Shown here piece after piece: positions 1 to 11,538 of a stretch of DNA of 64,000 nucleotides. Within the stretch, counting starts at the first letter, position 1, and each line of letters begins with the position of its first letter. The stretch is from positions 2,991,501 through 3,055,500 of the forward strand of contig NC_086247.1 in assembly GCF_021018805.1 (NCBI RefSeq), in the 5' to 3' direction. A program made the position numbers and the translations under genes. This DNA is from Prinia subflava (lineage: Eukaryota; Chordata; Aves; Passeriformes; Cisticolidae). The notes beneath the pieces are model-generated. The model was not told the origin of the DNA and searched no databases. It saw only the letters and a program-made list of their open reading frames with translations.

Positions 1-116
1 ATTGTCCCCACAAACACCCCAGAGGTTTGATTGTCCCCACAAGCACCCCAGAGGTTTGATTGTCCCCACAAACACCCCAGAGGTTTGATTGTCCCCACAA
101 GCAGCCCAGAAGGCTC
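1..116. repeat. 29-bp tandem minisatellite, cut by window edge
   Basis: Four head-to-tail 29-bp units start at 1, 30, 59 and 88, each opening with ATTGTCCCCACAA. Units 1 and 3 read CAAAC and units 2 and 4 read CAAGC at the same place, so the array has a 58-bp two-unit period. The last unit diverges at its 3' end. The array probably continues to the left of the window. The short open frames across it reflect the repeat and are not taken as genes. Confidence 0.9.
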
Positions 117-530
117 AGCCTGTTCCTGAAGGACTGCCCCCCATGGAAGGGACCACACTGGAGCAGTTTGGGAGGAAGTGCAGCCCATGGGAAGGACTCA
201 CACTGGAGAAGTTCCTGCAAAACTGTCTCATGTGGAAGGGACCCCGCTCTGGAGCAGGGGAGAAGTGTGAGGAGTCCTCCCCCTGAGGAAGAAAGATCAG
301 CAGTCAGATGAAGTGACTGCAAGCCCCATTCCCTGTCCCTCTGCCCCACTGAGGAGGAGCAGACAGAGGACTGAGGAGTGAAGTCAAACTCAAGGAGAAG
401 AGAGGAGTGGGGGAAGGTGTTTTGACATTTGGGTTTATTTCTTATCATCTTGCTCGGATTTCATTGGTAACAGATTAAACTAAGTTGAGTGTTTTGCCCA
501 TGGCAGTAATTGCTGAGGGATCTCACCTGA
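117..530 (+). mobile_element. 3' part of an avian ERV LTR (5' end missing)
   Basis: The stretch resembles, from recalled consensus, the 3' half of a common avian endogenous-retrovirus LTR. It has repeated GAAGGGACC-type blocks with CTGGAGCAG, a GTGTGAGGAGTCCTCCCCCTG block, then GGTTTATTTCTTATCAT and an ATTAAA polyadenylation-type signal at 474-479. TTTTGCCCATGGCAGTAATTG follows, as expected for R/U5. The 5' part is replaced by, or merges into, the 29-bp minisatellite. The terminal CA and any target duplication are not recognisable. It is a decayed non-coding fragment with no viral gene in it. The sense strand is judged from the polyA signal and block order. Confidence 0.6.
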
Positions 531-1530
531 CCGGGTGCAGGATCTTGCTCTTGGCCTTGTTAACTTCACACAGTTCACATTTCCCAAGCCTGTCAAAGTC
601 CCCCTGCCCAGCATCCTTTCCTTTTGGTGTGCCAACTTCACAAACCTGCAGAAGGCTGCTTTCAGTCCTGTTGTCTGTGTCACTTATAATGATATTAAAT
701 CCTGCTGTCTCCAATATGGACATCACTTGTTACCAAACCAATCATTTGGACAATGAGCCATTGACTGCAAGCTTTGTTGCAATTGCAAGTGAAGATTTAT
801 TTTCTATTTCTGTAGTCACTTCATGAATACATTTTCCTTTGCCCTCTTCATGGAAAATAGATCCAACAGTGCCATGAAGCAGCTGGTTTTGTTACTGATG
901 CTTTGGGAGAAAATTCAGGCACTGTTTCCTCCTCTTTACAATATCTCTGGCAGAGACACAGAGTTCAAAGATTTCCAACAGCAGGCAGTTCAATTTGGCA
1001 GATCCTGCAAACCACCATGGTGTAGAGGGCTAATTGGTAACAAATAGGTGAGAATGGGATATGACAAGGGAAAATTCTAATAAAACCTCTTTGCAAAGAC
1101 ATTATGAGGAGCAAGAGCATGCTGGCAAGAGCGGAAGAGAAGTTAAAGAGATCCTGACAAAATCAATTAAAAAGAGGCACGTCAGAGGCATAGTGAGCTA
1201 AGTACCCAGTTCAATTATTAAGTTGTCAGGTCCTCTTAGTCTGGAGTGGAATAGGAAGCAGTTTTTCCTCTGGTGCCTTAAGGATAAATGGAACATGAGA
1301 AAAGAAACCAGTCTGGATGCCTTGTGCTGCTGTTGGAAAACCATGCAGGAGCCAGGGAAATTTCTCAAATATGAGATTTTAAAAATGACTGTTTGCCAAA
1401 GCTGAGTCCACAAAAGGAGATAGATCTCAAAACTGATAGTATGGCACATGCCATCAATTCTTCAACAATTTCTAGACCTTTTCTCTCCTTTTATGACACA
1501 TGTGAAAGATTTTAGTGCTTGCACAATTCC
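531..1530. other. unique non-coding DNA, no gene seen
   Basis: AT-rich single-copy-looking sequence. Open frames here (113 codons at most) overlap one another on both strands and show no recognisable domain or splice-bounded structure. No known repeat family was recognised. Confidence 0.5.
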
Positions 1531-1594
1531 AGGAGTCGGAATTTGATGATCCTTGTAGGTCCCTTCCAACTCAGGATATTCTATGATTCTGTGA
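1531..1594 (+). mobile_element. CR1 3'-end fragment
   Basis: About 60 bp match the last part of the avian CR1 3' UTR: GATGATCCTTGTAGGTCCCTTCCAACTC followed by the terminal ATTCTATGATTCTGTGA repeat. It is strongly 5'-truncated, as is usual for CR1, and non-coding. Confidence 0.8.
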
Positions 1595-2110
1595 ATTCTG
1601 CTGTGCTGGGAAAAAAAGGCTGCTTGAACATAGCAGGAGGAAGCCTTGAGGAGCCTTCTGTGCCTTCATCAGCTCAAGGTAGGACATGAGGACAATTTTA
1701 CTGCCTCAGCTCAGTGCTACACATCACGCACTATTCTGTCTCCAGCACTGGCCATAAACAAGGAAACAGGAGACAGAAAATAGAAAAAGGACCTTTGATC
1801 TTTTCTCCCTCATAACCTCACAGTCTTCAATCCTAATTTTTCCATTGAGGGGATTTCCTGGTGATGTTGTGGCTTGAAAACAAGTCTGAAAGATCTACTA
1901 CCAACAGAGGGAAAAAAAAATCCACAAAATCCCAGGGTTTGTTTTGGTTTTGTTTTTGTTTTTCTCATTTTACTTGGCTCCTGCTACTATAATTTCATAT
2001 CCTTTTTTTCCATCCATTGACAAAAGATGTTGACAGTCTGTCTCAATACACCCTTTCTACCTCATCCTAATTTCATACCCTGTTAAACAGAGGATATAAA
2101 CCCCAAAGAG
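1595..2110. other. unique non-coding DNA
   Basis: No gene or repeat recognised. There are short A runs and a TTTTG-rich stretch near 1935-1965. Confidence 0.45.
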
Positions 2111-2333
2111 AGAAGATTTAGGTTAGATATTAGGAAGAAATTATTTATTATAAGGGTGGTGAGACCCTGGCACAGGCTGCCCAGAGAAGCTGTGGCTGTC
2201 CTATCCCTGGAAGTGTCCAAGGCCAGGTTGGATTAATCTGGTCTAGTGGAAGATGTCCCTGCCCATGGCAGGGGTTTGGAATCAGATGGCCTTTAAGGTT
2301 CCTTCCAACCCAAACCACTCTCTGATTCTGTGA
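2111..2333 (+). mobile_element. CR1 3' fragment
   Basis: A 5'-truncated CR1 carrying the end of ORF2 and the 3' UTR. It shows in order TTAGGTTAGATATTAGGAAG, CTGGCACAGGCTGCCCAGAG, CCCTGGAAGTGTCCAAGGCC, the CCCATGGCAGGGG block and a terminal TCTGATTCTGTGA. The reading frame is broken. Confidence 0.93.
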
Positions 2334-3432
2334 TATGCTGACTTTTAGACAGCCCCATCCAGCTGAAAGGACTCCAGTTTTATCCTAAGCTGTTTTGTGC
2401 TAGCAGGGGACCTGTTGTCTCCTGTGCATTTTGATCCAAAGCCACCTGAAGTTATTGGACATGTCAAGCATTTTATTGCTCTTTGACTTATTTTAATAAC
2501 TTCTTAGGCAAAAACCAGAGAAAGTCACAAAACTGAAAATGCAGTGATTGACACATTTCTACACTTCAGCATTTCGCACCTCCAAAAGCGGATGCAGTGA
2601 AAGCAAAGAAGGATGGAGCAGGTCAGCAGATCACTCTCTAACAACTTATTAATCTGCAGTTCTGTCAGTCCAAGGGGACTTGAAACAGTAAAAGTGGCTG
2701 CAATTCATCCATTTAGTTTAAGTGCGTTAACCCACATAATGAGGTGCAGTCTCTTCCAAGGCAGCAGCCCAGAGCATATTAATGATCCCTCACATGGAGT
2801 CTGGGCTGTGCTGCTCACGTGCTCACTCATTACAGGCTTCCACACTGTGGAACTGAGCTGAACCTAATTAGACCACAAAGAAATATGGTTATAATTGGTC
2901 TGGGGCAGCTCAGTAATATGTAATAAGGAAGTTTAATTGGCTTCTTCTTTGTTTTACTGGTTCTAGAATTTATTGTTTGCTTTGGACACTGGGCCAGCTC
3001 CACCTTACCTTGCCATGGAAAGCAGATGAATCAAAATATCTTGATGATTAGTAATTTGGTTGTTGATTATACACAGCAATAGCAGAAATTGCTGAGTTTC
3101 ACAATAAAGGACAAGGATTCCAGATCCTTGGATTCTGTCAGTAACTGGAATATCCCGTTTAAGAGTATCAGACAGCATTTAGAAAATGAGATAGGTCATT
3201 GTTGCTTGGTGATCATTGTTTCAGTGTAATGGAGATATGACCAATGCCAAAATCTCTAATCATCATAGCTAGAAATTATAGGTATATGTCAAAATTAAAT
3301 TAGAACCTACCACCAAGGTAAACATGGTTTTGGTTGCTATAAACAGAGCAAGGAAGGTCATGTTGTGAGGGTTCAGGAAAAATGTGTAGGAAAATGAATA
3401 TTTAAGACATCATCTGTTAGTTCCATTACAAA
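2334..3432. other. unique non-coding DNA
   Basis: AT-rich, no repeat family recognised. The longest frame, 82 codons at 2613-2861, has no recognisable domain. Confidence 0.45.
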
Positions 3433-3629
3433 TTCCTTCCTTCCTTCCTTCCTTCCTTCCTTCCTTCCTTCCTTCCTTCCTTCCTTCCTTCCTTCCTTCC
3501 TTCCTTCCTTCCTTCCTTCCTTCCTTCCTTCCTTCCTTCCTTCCTTCCTTCCTTCCTTCCTTCCTTCCTTCCTTCCTTCCTTCCTTCCTTCCTTCCTTCC
3601 TTCCTTCCTTCCTTCCTTCCTTCCTTCCT
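3433..3629. repeat. (TTCC)n tetranucleotide microsatellite
   Basis: About 197 bp of nearly perfect TTCC units (roughly 49 copies), ending in TTCCTCTCCTGAG. The four-base unit has no stop codon in several frames, which creates a spurious Glu-Gly-Arg-Lys repeat frame on the minus strand (3373-3663). Strand asymmetry is complete: one strand is all pyrimidine. Confidence 0.98.
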
Positions 3630-4290
3630 CTCCTGAGACCATTTTAAAAGTTAAAAGTGACATTCTTCTGCCCCTGAAGTGGAATATTTGAAGAATCAGA
3701 AGTAAACACTACTAAAAATTAATTCTCACCTCTGGTGAGGGAGTCATACCTGGGGTAATTCCTTAATATCCCATCTTGAAATCACTTTTCAAAATGTTTT
3801 GCTTGAATTTTCAATCTCCTACTGCAAATTCTTCCCGCTCCCTTTGACAGCCTAACAGGATCTCTCTGTGCTCAAGAATCACAAGAGTACAGAAGGATAT
3901 AGTGAATCATCCCTGTGCCAATTCTCCTTTTCATTTCAAGGGGAAAAGCCAAAAAGTTCATGACAGGCATAGCTGGAGCATCCTTTTCTATCCTTTGTTC
4001 ACACAGCTTGTAGATATGAATGAATGACTTTGTAGCAAGTATTTACTGGACAAAGTTGGGCATTATATGGATCACTACTACCACTGCACTGTGTGTCTCA
4101 GGAGGTGACACAGCTTAGAGACCCTGCAGGGTCTGGGTGTGTTTGTGTAGCTGCAGAGGTGCTTCCATGCTGAGTGTAGTGACATCCCTGCGGGACTTGA
4201 ACTCTGGAGGAGAAAGGAAGCACCTGTAGAGACAAACCAGAGAGCCCAGGGGACTCTGGCTGGTGCTGGCTGCAAAACATCAAAGCAGGA
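3630..4290. other. unique non-coding DNA
   Basis: No gene or repeat family recognised between the TTCC array and the next CR1. Confidence 0.45.
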
Positions 4291-4810
4291 TCAAAGAATC
4301 ACAGAATGGTTTGGGCTGGAAGGGATCTTAGATGTCATCTAGTTCCAACCCCTGTGCCATGGGCACCTGCCACTGTCCCAGGTTACTCAGAGTCCCATCC
4401 AGCCTGGCCTTGGACATTTCCAGGGATGGGGCATCCACAGCTTCTCTGGGCAACCTGTGCTAGGGCCTCACCACCCTCACCATCTTCTAATAGCTAAACC
4501 CTATTCTTCATCTTAAGAATGTCATCCCTCATCCTAGCTGTTTGTGCCCTTGTGAAAAGCTCCTCTCCAGCTTTCTTGGATCCCCTCCAGGCACTGGAAG
4601 GGGCTCTTGGGTCTTCCCAGAGCTTTCTCTTTTCCAGGCTGAACAACCCCTGGTCTCCCAGCCTGGATTCATAGCAGAGATGTTGCAGCCCTGGGATCAA
4701 CTCAGTGTCCTTCTCTGGACTCATTCCGACTGGTCCACATTTTTCTTGTATTGGGGGCCGTGAGATTTGGCCACAGTACTGCAGGAGTGGTCTCACAAGA
4801 GCAGAGAAAA
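4291..4810 (-). mobile_element. CR1 fragment with ORF2 C-terminal remnant
   Basis: Reading the plus strand gives the complement of CR1. The terminal repeat (AATCACAGAATGGTTTGGGC) comes first, then the 3' UTR (CTGCCACTGTCCCAGGTTACTC), then the end of ORF2. On the minus strand around 4494-4796 the frame keeps the CR1 signature Gly-Leu-Phe-Ser-Leu-Glu-Lys-Arg-Lys-Leu, preceded by Gln-His-Leu-Cys-Tyr-Glu and a Leu-Leu-Gln-Tyr-Cys segment. These correspond to the C-terminal tail of the CR1 polyprotein. Start and RT core are absent, so it is not a functional gene. Confidence 0.93.
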
Positions 4811-7800
4811 GTTCACTGAAATGAGACCCCAGGAGGGATTACTGCAATGCTCTGTCTAACTGTGGCACTGTGTAGTATCCAGTTTGCTCACACACTAGAT
4901 AAAGAAAGAAAACAAAGCAAAAAAAAAGATTTCATGGAGAATGTTGATGCACCAGAAGAGCTGGAATTCCTGGCCACCAGGCAGTTAGCAAAAGGCAGAA
5001 ATTTGGGATGAGCGACAGTGCTGACAGCAGCAGGTAGGAAAACATCAGGCAGGTCCTTTGGGATGTCCTTTGCCTTTTGTTTCCTGGCTTTATGATTCCA
5101 CTGGGGTGTTTCTGACATGCTCTGCAGCAACGACGAGTGCTAGAAAGCCTGTACCAGGATCCTCCAGTCCTGCACATTCCGAGCACAGACTCAGCAATTC
5201 TTCAATCTACAGGATGGGTTTAGCACTCATTTTCTTCACAGGTAAGTTGGAGTCACTGCTAAGCCCAGATTTACCTTGTCTTACTTTAAGCATTTAAAAA
5301 TGAGCGCAGCCACTTTCAGCTCCTATTACAGTCAGTAAAAAAAGATCTTGGGATAGACTGTACTACCCTCTGGAGATTCTTATGTTTCCCAGGGGCTGCT
5401 GTGTTCAAAATTTAGAGCCTCAGTTAGGTGGGGTGAGTGTAGACTGATTTTCCCTTCACAAAGCTCCAAGATAAAAACACTCCCTGGTGGGCTATAAAGT
5501 TCCATCAGGGTTGCTTCTTCCCACTTTTCCAAATCCCATATTGATCTTTGCTGTGCTTTTAAGTGTTACTAACCTTCCGAGCCTGCACCTTCATTTGACA
5601 TAAGACCAAATAAAATACTCCACAGAGGTAGACAGGCAAGGCAGAAGAAGTCAACCTTTGTAAATGCCCTGAAATATTTAAGGTCTCCCAAAGGAGAAAA
5701 TGCAAGCACAGTGCAAAGACTGAAAGAAAGTCACTCTCCATTCTCCAAAGTCCTTAGAGGATTCATCAATGGCTTTATATATTACTAAAATCAGAAAACT
5801 TTGTTGTGAAGAACTTCACTGTAGATGACACCTGAGAAATTAATCCGTGGGTTATGGACACAAAACTTTGGTACTGGATAGTGTGAAAGGATTTATTGGG
5901 ATAACTCAGAGAAAGAAGGGGTATCCATGGGGAGGGAATTGAACACAAGCTGAAGAGAATTCAGATCATATGGATATAAAGACAAAACATCTTTTCATAT
6001 TTGAGCCGAGACAGGAGTGGAAACTGTTGCTAATTCTTCAGTTAATGTGTTTTGTTCCTGTAAGTCAGGTGGATTCCAGGTATGACCAGTTCCATGTTGG
6101 ATCCATAACAATAGAATTCAGTTTCTGATCTTTGATCTTACTGAGAAATGGCATCAAATAGTCCATACTTTAAAACATAAACAGGATGTGTTATCCTATC
6201 CTCACTGTCAGCCACCCCTCTTCCACGATCAACATCATCTATCAAGTGTCCATGTGCTAAAAATAATCAATATTTCTCTTGTATTAGAAGCTGAAGAACA
6301 ACAGGAAAGGAAGGATCACTTCACTTTTGTCAGTTTCTTACATAAGGTAAATATTTCTGCCTTTGTCCAGCTGCTCAGTTCATTGAGATTTTCCCTCTTC
6401 TCAAGGGCAATGGCAGTTCCCAAAGATAAAAGACAGAGAAGCACTGAGAACCAAACTACACATGTCATCCTAGAATGTTGTTATTCTTCACACCTAGTTA
6501 TTCATTGCCTGTACATGAGCTTGTTTTTGTCTACTTTAGGGATGAGCAGTGTGCATGGGGTTTTTCCCTCCTTTTTCTGGTGTGGGGAAATGGGAGTTTG
6601 TAATTCAATCAGAAAGTTTATTGTTCTGTCAGCTGTGGCAAAAAAAATAGCTGTGAGGTGGCCCCAAAAGGCAGAGCACTTGCCTGGCACCTCTGGGATC
6701 CTCACTCTCATTTCCAGCATCAAAAGTGTGATGGAATTTCAGGGAAAGAATGTGAAGATGATGCCAGGCCTTTGAGAAATACAGGTTAAAAACAAAAAGA
6801 GGGAGGACAAAAGGAGGTGATGAATTGGGAAGACAATCCAGTGAGGTCTGGAGTGGTGAGGAGGTTTGGAAAAATTCAAAAAGTCATTTTTTCCCCTTCC
6901 ACAGCTCTGTCCACAGCACTGAAACCTTTTTTCCTCTTGACAGTCTCCCATGGATTTCTCCCAGATTCATGATGGTATAAATAGGGGCTTGATCTGTGCA
7001 AGCAGGAGCACAGATGCGCGTTTTGGAGCAGGGCTTCCTCCTTACATGTGGCCAAGAGAGGCAATCCTGGCACTGCCTTCTGAGCTCATTAATTCCCTAC
7101 TTGATCAGGAGTAAAGGCTTGCTGCTAGTATGTGCATTGTTTGGTTTGGACTCAGACTATGTTGATAGTAAAGGATTTAAGGATTGTATTTAATCTCCCA
7201 GTAAAACACTTTACAACTAAAGGGGGAAAATATTATAGAGAAGTACTGAGAAAAACCCTGCTCCCCTACTCTCAGCAGTCCTTCCTGCATATTATTAGAC
7301 ACAGTTTTTCACAAAAGAAAAGGTGATATTTTTACATTTTTGCCCTGTACACTAAGCTGAGGCATTATAAGATATAGTTTGCCTCCAAGGACCCAAAGCC
7401 CCTGCAGTTTATGTTATTCTTCCTCTCAGTTTTAGCAGCCTTTGATTCATATCCTGATTTGTTGCTCACTTGACCAAGCTCCCTTTCTGTACTTTGTGCC
7501 CCATGGAAACTTCCACATTCTCCTCCAGAAAATTGCTTCTGTCTCTGCAAACCCCCTTGAGATATGGCAGGCACTAAAAGCAAGAACTGGAGCTAAGAAT
7601 AGAAAAGCAAGATGGTAATCATGACAATAAAATCTCCCAGATCACCAGTCAGAGCAAACATTTCCATACGCCTTTGGAGAGTTAATGTTCCCCAACCACA
7701 ACTCAATTATCAGTTACATGGAGGCAGAAGGTTGGGAGTGGGAGAACGGCCTCTTGCTGGTTTCCATCACAGCCAATAAGTGTAATGTAAAAAAAATATA

Positions 7801-8876
7801 AGCCAGGGGAACAGGCTGGGCCATGTCAGAAGGTCCAAAGGGATGATTGCAGGTGAGGTAAAACCCCTGGAGTGGAACAGGAGAGCAGGAGAAAGAGAGG
7901 TAATTTGGAGGGTAAGCCACAAAAATCAGCAGTGTTGGTGAAAGGTTTTAGTATTTATTCCATGATGACACAACCACTGCCCATGTGTAATGAAGACCTA
8001 CTTTGTCTTATGAACTCCATTGCTGGTTCCACCTTGCTGTTTTTGCATTATATGTAACAGCTTTATAAAATAAAGTTTTTTATAGAACACTTCTTTTTCT
8101 CTTAGTCATCTTTCCCCCTTGATTTTAATGGACAGTTACAAAATCCCTGAGATCTATCTCAAAAGTGAGCACAACTGTTAAAGCCCCTGCTGCCTAAAAT
8201 CCCTTGACATCTGAACTACAGAGAGGGAAAATCTGGAAAAAAGATGCTGTAAAGTTCAGATGGTTGAGGAAGAGATCTACAGGATAAAATGACCCTAAAA
8301 GGGAAAGAATCAGAACTTTCGTGAGGGAATGATGCAAGTGGGAAGTGAAATGCGATAGGAGGGCACTAAAAATATAGTTCACAAGAAAAATGTGATGTGT
8401 GCCACTGTGGAAATGTGTCTCTGCTCCTTTTCTTTCCCTCTTTAATCTGTTTGCTGGCACAATCAATGTGTTCAGTGAAAATCCAGTTACAGGGTCCTAA
8501 AATGACACACACTCTCCACTGTGTCAGGTTTGTTGTGGCTTCCAGTTCTGGGGAATTTGGAAACTTTAAGACACATGCTGCTCAGTTTTTTAATGCTTTT
8601 TCAGGGCCTGACAAGAGGTGTGCTACTACTCAGGAGACTTTGTCCTCACTGATGCTAATCCAGATTTTTTAAGTCTTTGAAAGTGGCTAATCCTATATGA
8701 TGAATAGTTTCCGATGCTAAATTCCTTCACCCAAAGAAAAAACCCCAAACAAACTCAACCCTATGAAAGTTTCCTTCTTGCTTGGTTCTGCTTGCCAGAA
8801 TTGTGCTTAATCTGTTGATAGTTTTCTTGTCATGCTTCTTTTCCCAAAAATAGAGCCCAGCTTTCCTGTAAGTGGC
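4811..8876. other. 4-kb unique region, no gene supported
   Basis: AT-rich DNA with no recognised transposon. The longest frame (195 codons, plus strand, 6188-6775) has no recognisable domain and codon use typical of AT-rich non-coding DNA. A 28-nt start followed by a consensus splice donor (ATG at 5214, CAGGTAAGT at 5240-5247) is listed separately as a speculative first exon. An AATAAAG at about 8070 is isolated. Confidence 0.4.
5214..5241 (+). other. speculative 5' coding exon ending at a splice donor
   Basis: ATG at 5214 opens a short hydrophobic stretch (Met-Gly-Leu-Ala-Leu-Ile-Phe-Phe-Thr-Gly). It is split after the first base of the Gly codon by CAG/GTAAGT, a strong donor match. Small hydrophobic first exons ending in phase 1 are typical of immunoglobulin-superfamily signal peptides. 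However, ten residues is very short, and no downstream Ig exon was recognised. Chance is the more likely explanation. Confidence 0.12.
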
Positions 8877-9524
8877 TGTCTTAGGTTACAATGCAAGATG
8901 TAACCAAAAGCGTGTGTTCTATTACCAGCTGTTACAACCAGGTGGAGCAGTGTTCTTCATGTTTTCCATGACCCATCCTCCCTTCAGGGGATATCTGCTG
9001 TTCATGGGCCATCGAGGCTCACTGCATGGCTGATACAATTACATCATCCATTGGGAATGCTCCACCCAGGGGGAGGAGCCAAACATTCCTGGATAAAAAT
9101 CTGAGATTTGGAACACCAGGACAGCCTGTTTGCACTGGATTCCCAGAGGAAGACTGGAACCATCTCAACAACACTGGACCTTCAGAGGAAAACTACACCC
9201 TCCTGCAGGATCATCTCTGCTCCAACAGAACCACATCTGTCACTCCAGGAGGACTTGATTGGACTGCTACCCTGACCAACAGGGTGTCAGGTTGTGTTCT
9301 AGCACTGTCAAGTGTTTTCTTTTTGTTTGTTTGCTTTCTTTTTTATATTACTACATTTAAATTTTAATTTTTCTAGAAAAAACTGTTATTCCTATTTCCG
9401 TATGTTTGCCTGAGAGCTCCTTAATTTCAAAATTATATTAATTTGGAGGGAGGGTGTTTAGATGCTCCATTTCAACGAGGCTCCTGCCTTCCCTAGCAGA
9501 CACCTGTCTTTCCAAACCAAGACA
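8877..9524 (+). mobile_element. solo LTR, same family as 27038-27663
   Basis: The 648-bp element starts TGTCTTAGGTTAC and ends CAAACCAAGACA, so its termini are inverted (TGTCTTGGTTTG type). It is flanked by GTGGC on the left (8872-8876) and GTGTC on the right (9525-9529), a 5-bp target duplication with one mismatch. Inside are GGAGGAGCC with a TATA-like GGATAAAAAT at 9091-9100 and a CTGACCAACAGGGTGTCAGG block shared with the 27-kb copy. No internal retroviral gene is present, so it is a recombination product (solo LTR). The 113-codon frame inside is not a gene. Five-base duplications suit ERVL-type or some ERV1 elements; the class is not settled. Confidence 0.85.
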
Positions 9525-11287
9525 GTGTCTGAGCACCTGCCTGCCCATGGGAAGCAGGAAATTCATTCCTTGTTTTGATTTTCTGGTGTGTGCAGCTTTT
9601 ACCTATTAAAATGTGTTCATCTCAAATCATGAGTTTTCTCACTTTTACCCTTCTGGTTCTCTCTCCCATCTCACCTGGGGGAGTGAGAGGGTTGTTTTTG
9701 TGGGCCTGAGTTTCCAACTGGGGTTAAACCTCAAGAGAATTGTATCTGTAGAGTCACAATTCTTTGTTCAAGAGAAAAACCATCTTTTATTTTGACACCA
9801 CGAAACTTGCCATCAGACAGAAAATGACTTGTCTTGGTTAATTAAAGTAAGTGTGATATACAGTCCATACAATATAATGATATTACATCACAGAGTATGA
9901 CAATACAGTCTGAAAGCTAAGGGAAAAAAATAGGAATATTACTGGAAATTCTGTGAAATATTGCCGTAATTCTGTCTCTGAGATCCATTAGAATTTTTCT
10001 CTTTACATGTGCGCTTTTTTTTTCCTACTAAAACATTTTGTGGATGTTAAAGAAGATCTTTGGCCTTCAGAGCCTTTGTATGTGGCTGTCCAAAGGACAG
10101 TTTAAGAGAGAGCTGTGAATTTTGTAACATGATCTTCCAGGTATTGTTCCACCCATTAGGTGATCCTTTAGTTCAAGAAACAGAAAAGAAAAAGAAATGG
10201 AAATAAAGAAAAAAGAGAAGGGAGAAAAGTGTTCCTTTTTGAGCCTGGGAAAAGCAGTGATTTAAAAACATATTTCTGCTTTTCTCTGTTAATGATATCA
10301 AGTGGGTTTACCTGCAAAGAACACAGCCTGTGGGTTTCAGCTGCCTTTATATAAACTCTCTCTCAATAGAAACACCATATTTGTCCCATTGATCAAAATA
10401 TCAACAACAGACAGTCATTTATCTTCAACCCTCCCAGGACTAGGATGGTTATTGTTTTTCTCATTAAGAAAGTTGCTAAATCCCAGGGGAGTCTGGGGTT
10501 TACAGCTTCCACTGATACTCATTTGTCATATTTCTATTGCTGGTTAGAGGCACATAAATTTAGGTAAAGAATAATTATTGCTGCCTGAGGTCAGTCTCAT
10601 GCCTCTCTTAAGAAAACTAGAGGTTTATGAAGAAAAGAAAGACGCATTTCAGGGAGAAAAAATATGAAGATCAAGATTATTTTTAAAACCTGAGCACTCC
10701 TAGGGTGTTGGATTATTGTTTGAATCAAAATAGGGGTGGAATTGTCACTCTGGTCTTAAAATCTTCCATGTCATCTGGGCCAAGGGGAGAATACCTGAGT
10801 CTGCAGAGTCGTGGAGAACTTCCACAGAAGCACAAAAATGTCCCATTCACATAAAAGGAAACATTGAGTGACTATTGATGCATCAATATGTTGATGTAAT
10901 TTTGATGTTTGAACTCTTTCGCGGCTGACAAAAGAAGAAAGAAGAATGAAGCTGCACTTTTTATGAAGTTTGAATGGCTGTCACAGAAAAGACAGGGTAA
11001 GGTCAAATTGTCACCAGGACCATTGTGACAAGAGATGCAAAAGCAGCAGAGGAAGCTCCAAAATGTGAGACCCCAGAATGATTCCTCAGGGATACTGTGC
11101 AATATTTCAGGTAGCACCCCCCAAGGTAGCCGGGATGGGTGGGAGTCCCAGAGTCTGGTGGATTTGATCTCAGCATTCACTGGTATTTTTAAAATATGCT
11201 GTGGGGGCAAAGAGATGAACACTGAAACAGAAACAACTGAACTGAACACTGAAACAACAGATCACAACTTTAATAGACCTGTGGATA
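9525..11287. other. unique non-coding DNA
   Basis: AT-rich, with short T runs near 10013 and purine-rich DNA near 10180-10230. No gene or transposon recognised. Confidence 0.45.
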
Positions 11288-11450
11288 ATGCCCAGAGGAG
11301 CTGTGGATGCTCCATCCCTGGAAGTATTCATGGCCAGGCTGGATGGAGCTCTGAGCAACCTGGTCCAGTGGAAGGTGTCCCTGTCCATGGCAGGTGGGTG
11401 GAATGGGATGGTCTTTACAATCCCTTCTAACTCAAACTATTCTATGATTA
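11288..11450 (+). mobile_element. CR1 3' fragment
   Basis: A 5'-truncated CR1: GCTGTGGATGCTCCATCCCT, GGCCAGGCTGGATGGAGCTC, AACCTGGTCCAGTGGAAGGT, and an end at ACTATTCTATGATTA. It is immediately followed by a TTTG/TTTTG microsatellite, a common fate of the CR1 3' end. Confidence 0.92.
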
Positions 11451-11460
11451 TACATATATA

Positions 11461-11505
11461 TATTTTTTGTTTGTTTGTTTGTTTTGGTTTGGGTTTTTTT
11501 GTTTG

Positions 11506-11536
<31 letters not shown>

Positions 11537-11538
11537 TT
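11461..11538. repeat. (TTTG)n / (TTTTG)n microsatellite
   Basis: T-rich tract with four-base TTTG units changing to five-base TTTTG units and ending in a T run. It sits directly 3' of the CR1 end. The overlapping Phe/Cys-rich and Lys-rich frames are repeat artefacts. Confidence 0.92.

Noticed and set aside
3373..3663. 96-codon Glu-Gly-Arg-Lys repeat frame
   Set aside because: Translation of the TTCC microsatellite.
6188..6775. 195-codon plus-strand frame
   Set aside because: No recognisable domain, no splice or promoter context, and a composition like the surrounding AT-rich DNA. Kept only as a note.
9026..9367. 113-codon plus-strand frame
   Set aside because: Lies wholly inside the solo LTR and ends in its T-rich R/U5 part. 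The 27-kb copy does not keep it.
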